Shown here piece after piece: positions 1-11,542 of a stretch of DNA of 64,000 nt. Numbering within the stretch: position 1 is the first letter of the stretch; the number at the start of each line of letters is the position of its first letter. The notes beneath the pieces were generated by a model. It was not told where the DNA came from, searched no databases, and worked only from the letters and a program-made list of their open reading frames with translations. The DNA comes from Camellia lanceoleosa. Lineage: Eukaryota; Streptophyta; Magnoliopsida; Ericales; Theaceae. The stretch covers positions 42,551,932 through 42,615,931 of the forward strand of contig CM045760.1 in the NCBI GenBank assembly GCA_025200525.1. Direction: 5' to 3'. The position numbers and the translations under genes are program-made.

Positions 1-113
1 TATTAATAATTTCCAATGGGTTAGGGACAGTGGTAAAAATGTAGTCCTCGGGGTACACATTTCCCCTTCTTGCTACAAAATCTAGGGGCAAAGGGCCAAC
101 GATATAGTGCATG
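1..113. other. Unassigned left edge, flank of an LTR insertion
   Basis: No gene or recognised repeat is visible. The stretch ends in GCATG directly before the LTR start TGTAGACACCCC, so GCATG would be the target-site duplication. No matching GCATG was found at the right side of that LTR copy, whose end is decayed. Confidence 0.3.
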
Positions 114-3100
114 TGTAGACACCCCATTTTTGACCGTCCTCAAGACTTGGACATCATCGTTTGTGCACTCGATGATTGTGCTTGTTTGTGTTCGTTTTGA
201 GCGCTCGAAGTCCTTGGCGAAATGCCTTGTCTTTGAGCCTCTAAACCTTATCAGTTTTGTGCATGTTTTTGGACAAAGAGCTTGTTGCCTCTAGCCTGGA
301 AGAGAGGGTGACCTGTCGACGAGTCCTAGAATCTGTCGGCCATGGCTTGTGCTTGTCGGCTACCAATGGTGGCCGACGGGGATTGGTCTCTTTTTCCAGA
401 TTTTTGTTGACAGTTGTGCTAGCTGTTGCTCACTGAGTTACATCTTCATACACGTGTATGGTGAGATGTATCTAAGCTCAAGACTTTTTTTTCTATAAAT
501 AAGGGGGTTCCTTCCCTATTTTTAAGGGTTAGAAGATTTTGGACCAAAAATATCTCTCTCTCTAGCTTTCTCTCTCTCACTTGATATTTTGTGCTTGATT
601 GCCTAGTTCCTCCACACTTTTGCATACCAACCCTTAATCAAACTTGACCACCATTGAGCTGAGGTCCCTTGGAGTCTTGTTTGAGCTTTGGAAGGAGGTT
701 TGAGCTTGGATTTGTGCCTAAATTGTGCTTTGTTTCAAAGGTAGAGCACTTGCCTTATTTAAGCTTATTGTGCATACTTATTTTCCTATCTTTTTCAACT
801 ATTTTAAGGCTGTTTTTGAAGTGTAAAAAACTTTCTTTTTGTGACCTAAAAATGGTGGTTTGAGCCTTTTTGAGTTAAGGGGTTGTCCACCATTTTGGCT
901 CCTTAGCTTGTTAAGCTTTTTGTGCTATTTTTCCTCACTTTCAAATCAATTTTTTTGGGCCTTTTCACCACTAAATCTCAAATGTTTTTCAGTGGTAAAA
1001 ATCAACTTTTGAAGTCCAAAATTGGAGGGGTTAGCCTCCCCTCCTTGTGTCTTGTTTGCATATCTAGCTAGCTTCACATGTTAGCATGTTTTTCTAGCTT
1101 AACCTAGCTCTAGTCTAGCATGTTTTTGCTTCTGTTTTGACCTGTTTTAGCTCTATTTTGGGCTGGTTAAGTCATGTGAGCCTTGTATGGCATGGTTGTA
1201 GTGCAATTTCCTTCACTAGCTTGATGTTTTAGTGCTTTATTCATCATTGTTTTGAGTTGATAGCATATTTTAGTGTTGTTTTGCACTTAATTTTAGCACT
1301 TTAATCTCTGCAATCTCCCTCAAGTCTTCACCCTTTTGTTTGCTTTGAAAGTGGTTTTAAACCCCTTGTTTGCTTAAGTGTGAAATTGAGACATTTATGC
1401 TTAATGGTTTAATCCCTTTGGGGGTTCATTACTAACGGCATGAGGTTTCTTTCATGGCCAAGGCACCTTTGGTTTAAGCCCTCTTTCCATTAGAGGATAC
1501 TCACAAATGGACTTAATTGATTAAAGAATGAATCGGTAATATAAAATGAGTAAGCAAAATGAACAAGTAAACGAGGCAAGATAAGCATCTTTCATGTTGC
1601 ATTGCATGTGTTCGAATTGGATGTTAATTCGAACGCAAGGAAAATGGGACATTTCATACTCAAAAGTGATGAAATGTGACACTTTCCTTGGTCTCCATTG
1701 CCCTTGATCATGCATGATAGGGTGGTGGTTGTTTTTGGTCTTGTTTGTGCATTCATTAAGCTTGTATAAGCTTGGTTCCTTAGCCATCATGCATGGAAAT
1801 TGCTTAGTTGATGGTTTGAGGGCCAAGAGTTACACTCTTTTGAACTTGTGTGATGATAAGGAGCGTAACAGTACAAACACTCCTTGAGAATACACTGCTC
1901 TGACTCTGTTTGCTCTCTGTTATAGCAAAAGGAAGTTTAGGGCAGGGGCAGCTGACCGGCCACCAGCAATGGCCGACGGCCACCATTGGTAGCCGACCGG
2001 CTATCAATGAAGAAAGTTGCTCGGTGTGATGGAAAAGGGGAGCAGAGGTGTTTTGGAAATTGGTAGCTTCTTTGGTGTTCAAGTGTGCAAACAGAGTCTT
2101 ACAGCAGTAAGGTAGTGGCATTTTCAAGTGGAAACCAACCGAGAATGCATATGTCCCTCGCCCCCCAAGGCCGCTTAGTTGCTTTGCTTAGTTGATTAGG
2201 GGTAGCTAATTCATACAAGTGTTGTAATTATTTAATTAGCTTAGACAGTTAATTATTTAATCGCTTTAGTTAGCTTAGAATAGCTAGTTAATTCAAGTGT
2301 TGTAATTAATTAGTTAGTGTAACTAGTTATTCGATTCGGGTTTGTAATAATTAATTAGCTTAGAATAGTTAATTAATTCATTTCAAGTGTTGTAATAGTT
2401 AGTGTAGCTAGTTGCTTAGCTTATTCATTCGGACCCTCCTTCGCGATGGCGTAATGTTGTAATAAGTGTGTGTGCGTGTGTGCGTGCATGCGTATGTGTA
2501 TGTCTTCCAACCTCACGTTGTTCTCCCTTTTATTTAATCGCTTTTGATGGTTAGATTAGGGACATTTTCAATTAGCATGCCTTATGCTCGCATGTTTGCA
2601 TCTATTCATTTGTCTTGCATGCACCGAGGCTCGGCACATCTTTCAAACTGCATTGCAATTTCAATACTTCTTTGAATACGTGTTTCAAAGTATGCTATCA
2701 AGGTGTTGCAAATACCATGATTAAGTAGTCGAGCCTATTTAGTTGCATTATTGCATGTGTTGCATTAGTCATTTAACATAGTTAGGAATCATACATTTTT
2801 CTAAACTTTGTTTTCTTTCCTAACTTGGAGTACTCGGCAAGCTTTTATGCTTTAGCATACTTGCATGAGTGTGAGTGTTGCTATGATTCGCATGCTTGCC
2901 ATGAGGCTATGTGCTTAAATGCTAAACTGCATGAATGCCTGTGGATGAAGACTTTGTTGTTTGAATTGGAACAATTCAACAAATGTGTGTTTTAAGCCCA
3001 CTATGTTTGGTGGCAAATCCGCATCTTTAAGCCCACTTGAGAGTGGCAAATTCAAACCATTTTCGCAAAACAAACATGACTTGAAATGTTCCAATTCTTG

Positions 3101-3530
3101 CGATTTAGTCTATATTTGCTTGTGCGCATCACATAGTAAGGTTAGATTAATAACCGGAATAAGAACGCATAAGGTTTATAAAATGACATATCATGGTTAG
3201 TAGAAGCCGATCTTTGATCAGACGAGCGGGGGCGCTCAATTCATGGCCTTCCCCCCTCGTACCCAAGTTCCCGAGTCGAGGTAACTTTGGTGATGACGGA
3301 TACGTGGCCTTTGGCAAGAGTCAAGGTTTCCTAAATTTTTCCAAAAACAAAATATTTAGGTGGTGACTCGATATCTGGCAAAGTAGTCCAATTTTGGCAT
3401 TATTTTATTTAATATCAATTTTCTAAAAAGATTTGCCAAATTGGACTCTTTGGTGATTATCAGTTTCACATTGCACTTGTGAGACTAGATTCAAAACCGT
3501 GGGAGTCCCAACTGTGAGGCCTTTCTTTTC
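114..3530 (+). mobile_element. Long solo-LTR-like element, copy 1 (TGTAGACACC family)
   Basis: This copy starts TGTAGACACCCCATTTTTGA and matches, over most of its length, the reverse complements of 14930-18665 and 28297-32104. Shared landmarks in order are the start, a G-box palindrome (447-460), a TATA box (494-500), AT- and GT-rich filler including a run of TAGTTAATTCAAGTGTTG-like repeats (about 2190-2430), a TTTAGGTGG block near 3352, and a GGACTCTTTGG block near 3441. The other two copies end in TACA or a close variant and have perfect 5-bp duplications. Here similarity fades near 3515-3545 and no clean CA end or duplication is visible, so the right border is approximate. No credible coding region lies inside. 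By analogy with the intact copies it is a lone LTR left by LTR-LTR recombination. Confidence 0.7.
447..500 (+). promoter_or_regulatory. LTR promoter: ACGTG palindrome plus TATA box (copy 1)
   Basis: CATACACGTGTATG (447-460) is a perfect palindrome centred on CACGTG, and TATAAAT follows at 494-500. The same pair, with similar spacing, occurs in the other two copies. CACGTG is the core bound by plant bZIP and bHLH factors, so a stress- or light-responsive LTR promoter is an inference. Transcription would start about 420 bp into the LTR, leaving an unusually long R-U5 part of about 3 kb. Confidence 0.55.
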
Positions 3531-3867
3531 AAACCCTTTCCGAAAGGTGGGGTGCAGAAAAAGGCGAGCCCACAGGGTGGTCATATCCTGGGGCAAAGCC
3601 AAAGACACGGGTGGGTCCGAGAAATCGTCCACGTGTATAGGCACGGCTCTACCTCCACAGTAAGTATGGTACATCAGTAGGATCAATCTGTATATAGATT
3701 GGCCGACCCATCAATTGGGCAAGGCCTAGGTGTAGTCTCCTAATTATATCCTCTGAGTCTTCCCATCCTTTTGGTGAGGCAAGGGCGAGGTGCTCTACTA
3801 AAATACCCTCCAAATTGATGGCCTCAAGCTCCTCCCAAAATGCCTCATCAAGGTTAATCTCGGACAT
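3423..3867 (-). other. Two overlapping unrecognised ORFs downstream of a primer-binding site
   Basis: On the minus strand an ATG at 3867 opens a 72-codon frame to 3649. It is acidic at first, with EAFWEELEAINLEG, then has GRPIYIQIDPTDVPYLLW. A second frame (3686-3423) overlaps it and contains VPIHVDDFSDPPVSLALP. The pair begins about 110 nt downstream of the tRNA-iMet-type primer-binding site at 3976-3987, where a gag leader would be expected. It does not resemble the gag proteins of the two Tekay-like elements in this window. The last third of the second frame (below about 3530) lies in decayed LTR sequence and is probably read-through. The pair could be a decayed gag joined by a frameshift, a captured gene fragment, or chance. 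Confidence 0.3.
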
Positions 3868-3975
3868 TCCTACATCACCAGAATAAATGTAAGATTTTAT
3901 ATAAAAGGACTAACGTCGCAGGTTATGTAGGTCTAGGTGTATATGTATACATATATATTTTTTGTTAAAACTGTT

Positions 3976-3987
3976 GCTCTGATACCA
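3976..3987 (-). promoter_or_regulatory. Primer-binding site (tRNA-iMet type)
   Basis: The minus strand reads TGGTATCAGAGC, the standard initiator-Met tRNA complement used by many plant LTR retrotransposons. It lies 4 nt inside the LTR end at 3992, so 3992-5729 is a 5' LTR and the element runs leftward. Confidence 0.85.
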
Positions 3988-4192
3988 CCTTTGTCATGAC
4001 CCAACCCTAAGGGCTTAGGGCTGGAATCGCAACTTCTTGAATAATTCTAAGCTTAACAAATTAAATGGCGCAGGCGGAGGCAAAATGGAAGTATGAAATA
4101 AAGAAACAAAAAATTAACTTCATTCTACCATTTTGATAAAAGAAAATACATTTGTAGGGCTTTTATATTTTTGTTATTCAGTGACCAGCCCT

Positions 4193-4609
4193 TAGGGCTG
4201 CAAACGAACCGAGCCGAGCCGAGCTTTGCTGAGCTCGAGCTCGACTCGTTTACTTATCAAGCTCGTTTATTGAGCTCGAGCTCGGCTCGATAAGGAACTG
4301 GGCTCGAGCTCGGCTCTGCTCGTTAATTTTAATGAAACTTGAGCTCGGCTCGATAAAAAAATTTTAATATTATTTAAATATAAATATTTAAATAAAAAAT
4401 ATTATTTATATTATTTAATATATAAAAAATGTATTTATATTATTATTTATATATATTTATATATTTTTAATATATAAATAATGTATTTATATATATTTAT
4501 ATATTATTTAATATATAAATAACATATTTATTATATAATTTAAATAAAGATAAACGAGCCGAGCCGAGCCGAGCTTGTTCATGAACAACTCGGTTCATTT
4601 GCAGCCCTA
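4193..4609. mobile_element. hAT-type MITE with GAGCTCGAGCTCGG subterminal repeats
   Basis: The ends are near-perfect inverted repeats: TAGGGCTGCAAACGAACCGA on the left and TAGGGCTGCAAATGAACCGA on the reverse complement of the right. Both flanks carry a decayed 8-bp duplication (CCAGCCCT at 4185-4192, TCGGCCCT at 4610-4617, 6 of 8 identical). TAGGG-type ends plus 8-bp duplications are typical of hAT elements. Subterminal blocks repeat GAGCCGAGCCGAGC and GAGCTCGAGCTCGG on both sides of a core made almost only of A and T. It has no coding capacity, so it is non-autonomous. Confidence 0.75.
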
Positions 4610-5360
4610 TCGGCCCTAATAGAAACAAAAGGAAGAAAAAAAAACAAAATAATGGATCAATATCAAATTCTTGTGCGGGTTCCATTACACGAGATTATGG
4701 GTCTTCCTTACATCTCATCACCTAAAAGGGTAATAGCTATAAGCACACAGCAGAGTGAGAAATATTATGCCAAGAGTATAGAGAACACAAAATAACCATG
4801 GATAGTTAGTTAAGATAAAACATTTACATAACTTAATCTGAATAACAAATTATTTAAAGTGGTAGAGACTGAAATACGGAAATTATGTAAATAAATAACC
4901 ATAACCACGGCACAGAACAGAGGTCACAAGAGTGACAATCAGAACAGAGGTCAATGGATCCATGACAAACAGAGGATCACAAAGTGGCCAAACAGAGGCC
5001 AATGGTTATTTAAGTCCCCCAAGGCATAGGACTCCCGTGGTGATACTTACAGAAAATAATTGTTTGCAAAATCATTATCAAATAATTTCTAAAAGTTAAA
5101 CAAACATATCCATGGATTTCAATTTAAGCAAATAGAGTTTAGAAAATAATTAACGTAATCAAAATATTAATATAATTTATAAAACATAGGTTACGTAAAA
5201 TAATTTATGGTAATCCAAAACATACGTAAAATATATTATGGTGACTAAAGGTATAATATAATTCACCTTAATATTGACCATTAACCTTTATTTTCCCTCC
5301 TCTCAGAGCCTTCCCTCTTTGTTGCTTGTTTTTTTATTCCGACTACTAACCTAAGCTCTC

Positions 5361-5383
5361 ATATATATATATATATATATATA
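5361..5383. repeat. TA dinucleotide microsatellite
   Basis: Uninterrupted AT repeat of about 22 bp inside the LTR 3992-5729. Confidence 0.9.
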
Positions 5384-5729
5384 GGGACTTTCACTAGGTG
5401 AGTCACCAGCCTCTTTGTGCCCAAAATCATGAAACTATGCCTAGGTATGCTTAGTCATCCCCTATGAGCCTTATCTCTTAATCCTGTGAGCCTTATCTCC
5501 TAATAAATATTTCTTAGCTTACTACAATAATTCATGGCTTAATTCTGATCCATATTCTTGATAGAAATAAAGTCTCTTGATTTAACTTACATTTTATCAT
5601 ATACAACCATCACATTAAATATTTTATTTTACTCTTATTATATGTATATATATTTTTTCATTATTTATTTATTTATTTTTATTTATTTTTGTAGCAATGT
5701 GGTGGTAATTAAGTATTTAGGGTGTCACA

Positions 5730-5862
5730 ACCACCAAGCCCATGACCTTCCAATTAATCTCCATTCATGAACAAAACAAAAGGTCATAAAAAAAATAAAA
5801 TTCATGAACAAGACAAAAGGTCATCAAAATAAATAAATAAAAGATGTTAAAATGGTCCAACA
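5730..5862 (-). repeat. Copia 3' LTR, truncated
   Basis: It is nearly identical to 24360-24492; both contain CCAAGCCCATGACCTTCCAA and end GGTC(C/T)AACA. On the minus strand it starts TGTTGGACC. It is cut at 5730 by the LTR 3992-5729, so only about 133 bp of the LTR is present. Just inside at 5863-5880 the minus strand shows a purine-rich tract (AAAATGAGTGGAGGAT), the likely polypurine tract. Confidence 0.8.
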
Positions 5863-5880
5863 ATCCTCCACTCATTTTAA

Positions 5881-6496
5881 TATCAACAAGGACAAGAGAG
5901 ATTACCAAACAAAGATAGACTAATATACATCATGAAGGTGTGCTCTGCATTAAACATTCATTAGTGAAACATCAACCTTTACTCTAGAGTCAGTAGTAGT
6001 CCCAGACTTGAACTATGACTATTTAGTGAAAATAAAGTATTACTACTCACACATAATGATCCAGGTGTTGACGTAAGCTTTTAATAGCTAGCACATTACG
6101 GCCTTGTGCCTATCCTAGTTTTCATGAGCATATTTGAGAATAAGCCTTGTCCTCATAGAAAGCGGCCCCACTTCCATGCTCACATAAGTGAAATCTGTCA
6201 AGGATGTTCCTGTAATTTACACACCCCACTCAACAAGAGCTACAGAATTTCATTAAGAATATAAAAACTCAACCCTCCAACATTATAGGACAAATGCACT
6301 TATATCATAGGGATAGACAACAAAATATTAAAGAATGCATTTCTTCACAACCACCATATGATTCGTTCTTCCCATTGAACCTAGTTACAAGATCTTTGGT
6401 CCCTAGGTTGGGTGTCCTCATACATGGTTTATGATTTTATAGGCTTCAAACCCATCCCCCTCGATATATTCCAGACCCTCTCGCCAAGGCATTGGT
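5881..6496 (-). other. Copia 3' non-coding region
   Basis: Sequence between the end of the readable RNase H frame and the polypurine tract. It contains no open frame of note and is expected to be the decayed end of pol plus the untranslated 3' region. Confidence 0.5.
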
Positions 6497-7837
6497 TCAC
6501 GGATTCACGAAATTATCACAAGATTTTACATAATTCACAGTTATGATGCTATTACTCAAATAGGATCTCACATTACTATATTTTTTTCGAATAGGTCTGG
6601 ATTTACCATTATAAAAATGGTTGTTCACTCTACCAATAGCAGCAATGTTATGAATTAACACAGAAGGAATTGGTTTTTTCCAAAAAGGGATTTCATATAA
6701 CAAATCTCTCAACCGATTCGCTTCCTCACATGTTGAAGCTAACGCTATAAGCTTAGCTTCCATTGTAAAATTAGCAATTATAGTCTGTTTTTTTAGACTT
6801 CCAACATATAGCACCACCACCCAAGATAAAAATAAAACCCAAGGTAGAGAGAGAATCACCTGACAAAGTGTTCCACTCGGCATCACTATATCCCTCAAGT
6901 ACCGCAGGATACTAGTTATAAAGCAAACCATAATTTTTGGTACCAGATAAATATCTCATAATTCTTCCCATGCCTAGTTAATGATCTCAACTTGGCTTGC
7001 TAGTAAATCTGCGAAGTACTCCAATAGCATATACAATGTCAAGTCTAGTACAGTCAATAGTATATCTCAAACTACCAATCATGCTAGCATATTCCTTTTG
7101 ATTAATCACTTCTTTTTCATTTGTGACAAAAAATAAATGTATGCTTGCATCAAAAGGAGTAGCAACATGTTTACAGTCTAGAAAGTTACATTCTTAAAAT
7201 TTTCTCAACATAATGCGACTAATCAAGAAAAATGCCATCATTAGTCTTGGTAATTTTAATTTCCAAAATAAAATTGGCTTCACCAAGCATATTTTTAGTC
7301 TCATTTATAATATGCAAATTAGAATCAAAGATAAGTAGATTATCCACATATAGGCTAATAATCACATGTGCATTCTCACAAGTTTTTATAATAGATGCAC
7401 TTATCACATTCATTAGTCTTATAGTCATTCTCAAGCATGCAGGAATCAAATTTCCCATGCCACTGTTTAGGAGCTTGTTTTAAACCATAAAGGGATTTAG
7501 TTAGCTTATACACCTTGCTTTCTTGGCCAGGCTCTACAAAACCCTCGAGTTGGTCCATGTAAATCTCCTCATCTAGATCTCTATTTAAAAATGTTATTTT
7601 CACATTCATTTGATAAATTTTTAAATCATGAATTGCAGCCACTGCTATCAACAGTCTAATGGATGTAACTCTAGTAACCGAAGAAAAAGTTATCAAATAA
7701 ATCAAGATCAATTTGTTGCTTAAAACCTTTAGTGACAAGCCTCGCTTTATATTTGTCTATAGTTCTATCTAGTTTAAGTTTTTTACGAAGGACGTATTTA
7801 CACCCAATAGTTTTACAACCTAGAGGTAAATCCACTA
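6497..7837 (-). pseudogene. Copia reverse transcriptase / RNase H, broken
   Basis: Minus-strand pieces give the C-terminal half of a copia RT and its RNase H. From 7837 down, DLPLGCKTIGCKYVLRKK is readable, then (7738-7376) YQMNVKITFLN, EIYMDQLEGFV and the copia hallmark SLYGLKQAPKQWHGKF. The next piece (7458-7219) has SLYVDNLLIFDSN, where the usual Y-V-D-D box reads YVDN. The RNase H piece (6931-6497) shows FTMEAKLIALASTCEEA. Frame changes lie near 7700 and 7450 and several stops lie between 6932 and 7218. The RT N-terminus continues at 21396 on the far side of the gypsy insertion. It is non-functional. Confidence 0.85.
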
Positions 7838-10406
7838 TGTCACGACCCCAACCCGCCCCTGGTAGGATGGTGCCGTGATGGCCAGTAACCCGTGATTACC
7901 GAAGGCCAACTTATCAAAGTCCACACACAACAGAGTACACATAGGGGGCTTACAAATGCGGAAGCAATAAATCAAAAAAAAATACAAGTGGTCCATAAGA
8001 GCTGTGCGTAGATCAAATGAGCAGACATATACAATATGATCTTACATCCAGTCCATAAATAACAAAATACAATTCACATATTGATCAAAAGGCTTCTAAG
8101 CCGACATGTACAAAATACAGGGAATTCAAGCCAAGAAGCATGATTTTCAAGATTTGCCGACGTAAATACAAAATGCCGACATAAACACATAATGCCGAGG
8201 TAGAAACAGCGTTGCCGACAAGAATGCAAAACAAGCCGACGTAAATCAAGTATCCAAAACAAGCTGGTAAACACATCTAGGCGTCGCCGCCGTCCTGCTC
8301 ATCACCTACATATATATATAGAGGGTGAGTATGGAAACTCAGTGAATGATACTAGTAATAAAGGTTTTGCATGAATATAGCCGAAGTCTGTACAAAACAA
8401 GCATGCTAAAACCATGCAAATACTAGCCAAGATCCTTTCAAGCCAAAACACGTCAAAACTTTATCGAATCAAGGGATGAACCGTATTCATCTATCAAGTC
8501 TTACGAGTTCAAGGGATGCTCATGACATCGGCAAACATGGCCCACAAGCTTTCCAGACAATCCGTACGTGTAGTAGCCCATTTGTGGCAAGAACCCAGAT
8601 TTGTACGATCCGTAATCGTTTTAGACAAAATGGTGCTGCGAAAGTTTAGAGTCCTCCAGCACGAGGGACTTGTGTTACTTAGGCCCATAGCCCTTTTTAA
8701 CACAATAGCTTTTCCAAGAAAGGACCGTATCCTTTTTAATGCAAGAGACTAGCGTCACTTAGGCCCGTAGCCCTTTTTGACAAATGATGCTGCGAAAGTT
8801 TAGAGTCCTCCAGCTAAGGGACTTGTGTTCCAAGGAAGGACCGTATCCTTTTATCCATAATGCTGCGAAAGTTTAGAGTCCTCCAGCTAAGGGACTTTTA
8901 CACTTAGTGCTGCGAAAGTTTATAGTCCTCCAGCCGAGGGACTTCTCAAGATAACATCAAGACAAAGCTTACATTTGATACTTCGAATTAGGCTAATCAT
9001 TCATGCTTAGCAAATACTTTCATCAAAACAAATCAAGACAAGGTTTATCAAAACAGTAGAACATAGCTTTATTAAAAGCACCACTCACCTCGGCCTTCAG
9101 GTGTAGGCTCAAAGCAAAGATCAAAGTCCTGACAATCACATGACAAATCACATTCTCAAAACAAGCTTTACATACAAATAATGATCTCGGCACTCTCACC
9201 GAATCCAAGTCAATAACAAAACAAAACATGCTGGGAGTCAAAACGTTATCTCCCATTTCGGAAAAACACACTGGGTACCGTCCAGGTCTAGCCGAGGTCC
9301 CACACCTCCTCGCCGAGGTGTGGACCCGATGGCCACAATCAAAACAAAGCCAGGAAACCAGGGTTTCCCTTCAAAGAACAGGAAGAACAAGATCACCAAG
9401 AACATCAAGATCATGCGTGCTGAAATCTTGACTTATTTATATGAAATCTGAGGTTTTCATGCTAAGAGTTCAAAAACGTGGACCTGGGTACCCAGACAAG
9501 AAGAACATGCAAGAACAAACACAATAACATGGCTCTTGCCATAAGCTTTTAGATCAAAGTACAACTTTCATCAAGAACACGTGAATACTAACTTTCTCTT
9601 CCAAAAACCAACTCCAAATCCATGCATGGCATGCAAAACAAACCCAATCATGCAATGCGGCTTGATAATCAATAAGAATAACCAAAGCATACCAAGATTC
9701 TAACCTCAGATCACGAATCTAACGGTTCGATCAACCAAGACCAAGCCCGAAAGTCACCACTCTCTCTCTAAAGTTCTTCCTTCTCCCTTGAGAGCTTCTC
9801 TCTCTAAAAACAAAGATTTGAGACAAAAAAATGATTTGGTTCAAAGTCTGCCGGCTGTCTTAACACACAGCTTGGACACGTGGCACTACCGGGTTGGTTC
9901 AACTCAAAAAGTGACTGATTGATAAGACAAGTCCCTGACGGCCGCATTTCGACAAGCTAGATGGCAAGACACATCGGCAAGCAAGGACATCGGCTAGAGT
10001 CAAAACTTCGGCAACGGGGTAACAAAGACATCGGCTAGGGAGGACGACACTTGACTAAGCTATGCCACACCTCGGCCTGGGTATGCCACACCTCGGTCTG
10101 AGTCATACCTGCCCTGGGACAAAGCCACCAAGTGCAGAACGTCTCGGCCTGGACGGAAACATCTCGGCTAACACGCCGGAGTGAAGATAAAGATCAGTCA
10201 ACTAGTTCAAGGCGGTTTCAAGTACAAGGGTTCAAGAGTGAACTTGGCTAAGCCACTTCGGCTACACACCAAGCAAGGTACAAGATCAAGCAAGTAACAC
10301 ATGACAAAGCAAGGCAAAGCAAGATAACAAGATTTATAAACACGACAAGACAAGATCATACATGAATGTATGCAAGTATAACTAAATCAAAGTGAGGGTT
10401 GTTACA
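7838..10406 (-). repeat. 3' LTR of Tekay-like element 1
   Basis: Starts TGTCACGACCCC and ends GGGTTGTTACA on the plus strand, 2569 bp. It matches 18824-21390 almost base for base with a few scattered differences. It includes a tandem array at about 8630-8945. Short frames here recur identically in the partner LTR and are not genes. Confidence 0.95.
8630..8945. repeat. Degenerate tandem repeat inside the LTR
   Basis: The phrase GCTGCGAAAGTTTAGAGTCC, followed by TCCAGC and a GAGGGACTT or AAGGGACTT block, recurs four times (near 8634, 8791, 8863 and 8907). It alternates with AAGGACCGTATCCTTTT and AGGCCC(A/G)TAGCCCTTTTT phrases. The partner LTR holds the same array at about 19617-19930 with small changes in the last two copies. 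Confidence 0.8.
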
Positions 10407-10421
10407 TCCTACCCCCCTTAA
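10407..10421 (-). promoter_or_regulatory. Polypurine tract of Tekay-like element 1
   Basis: The minus strand reads AAGGGGGGTAGGA immediately before the 3' LTR start TGTAACAACCC, the expected site for plus-strand DNA priming. Confidence 0.85.
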
Positions 10422-11542
10422 AGAAGTTTGGTCCCCAAACTTAAGGTACCTTGTTCCAAGAATAATTCTGGATGTCGAATTTTCATTTCTTCTTCCATTT
10501 CCCATGTGGCATCCTTGCCGTAGTGCTCTTTCCATTCCACCTTTACCATTGGTATTGACTTGTGTCTCAATTGTCTAACTTGTCTGTCAACAATAGACGT
10601 CGGCTTCTCTTCATAATCTAAATTCTCGTTAACTTCAATTCCAGAGTAATCAATCACATGCAGTGGATCCCGAATATACTTCCTTAACATCGAAATGTGA
10701 AATACATTATGGACTTGGCTCAATTCTGGCGACAAAGCAAGTCTGTAGGCAACGGTGTTAACCTTGTCAAGAATTTCAAATGGCCCAATATAACGGAGCG
10801 CTAACTTACCTCTCTTCCCAAATCTAGACACTCCTTTCATTGGTGAAACTTTCAGGAATACGTGGTCCCCAACTTCGAATTCTAGCTCGTTCCTTCTCTG
10901 ATCGGCGTAACTCTTTTGTCGGCTCTAGGCAGTTTTAATCCTCTGTTGGATAAGTTTAATCTTCTCTGTTGTTACTTGAATCAGTTCGGGACCAAGCAGA
11001 GCCCTGTCTCCCACTTCGGTCCAACATATCGGCGATCTGTATTTTCTCCCATACAAAGCCTCATACGGCGCCATGCCAATACTAGCTTGGTAACTGTTAT
11101 TGTAAGCGAATTCTACTAAGGGTAAATGCACTCCCCAATTTCCTTGGAAGTCCAATACACAAAGTCTAAGCATATCTTCAAGCGTCTGAATTGTCCTCTC
11201 TGTTTGCCCATCTGTCTGGGGATGAAAAGCTGTACTAAATCTCAGCTCGGCTCCGAAAGCCCTCTATAGACTCTGCCAAAATCTGGAAACAAATTTAGGA
11301 TCTCTGTCTGACACAATTGACATCGGCACTCCATGAAGTCTAACAATCTCGTTCACATATAACAAGGCAAGTTGATTGGCGTTGAAGGTAGTCTTAACAG
11401 GTAAAAAGTGTGCTGACTTAGTTAATCTATCAACAACAACCCAAATCGAGTCCATACCTTTCTGTGTCTTCGGCAACCCAACCACAAAATCCATGGAGAT
11501 GTGTTCCCACTTCCACTCAGGGATCGGCAAAGGTTGTAGGAG
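10422..11542 (-). pseudogene. Tekay 1 integrase core and chromodomain-like C-terminus, broken
   Basis: Minus-strand translation gives the DDE integrase: the first Asp in [15 protein letters not shown], the second in [13 protein letters not shown], and the Glu in the TDGQTERT stretch. The GPFEILDKV and VFHISMLRKYI segments follow, then a chromodomain-like tail with VKVEWKEHYGKDATWEME. Three in-frame stops break it: one near 11531-11543 just before [14 protein letters not shown] at 11264-11266 (after WQSL), and TAG at 10925-10927 (before SRQKSYAD). The two TAGs stand where element 2 of this window has Gln. It would insert cDNA into the genome if intact. Confidence 0.9.

Larger units (their letters stand above)
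3992..5729 (-). repeat. 5' LTR of a minus-strand LTR retrotransposon inserted in the copia 3' LTR
   Basis: On the minus strand it starts TGTGACACCC (ending at 5729) and ends GGGTCATGACA at 3992, followed by the primer-binding site. Its internal region and 3' LTR are not visible: the sequence to the left is a different LTR family and then the window edge. It interrupts the copia 3' LTR, because 5730 onward (ACCACCAAGCCC...) matches 24359 onward in the copia 5' LTR. The candidate duplication is ACCAC (5730-5734), whose partner lies outside the window. It contains the hAT MITE at 4193-4609 and a TA microsatellite at 5361-5383. Confidence 0.7.

Noticed and set aside
3350..3375. TGGTGACTC / TGGCGACTC next to TTTAGG in the long LTR family, read as a tRNA-Arg primer-binding site of Ogre/Tat type
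   Set aside because: In copies 2 and 3 the sequence continues about 160 bp further to a TACA end flanked by perfect 5-bp duplications, so this motif lies inside the LTR. No CA precedes it.
8074..9431. Repeated small frames of 60-80 codons in both strands
   Set aside because: They recur in the partner LTR (19060-20415) simply because the LTRs are duplicates. No domain is recognised.
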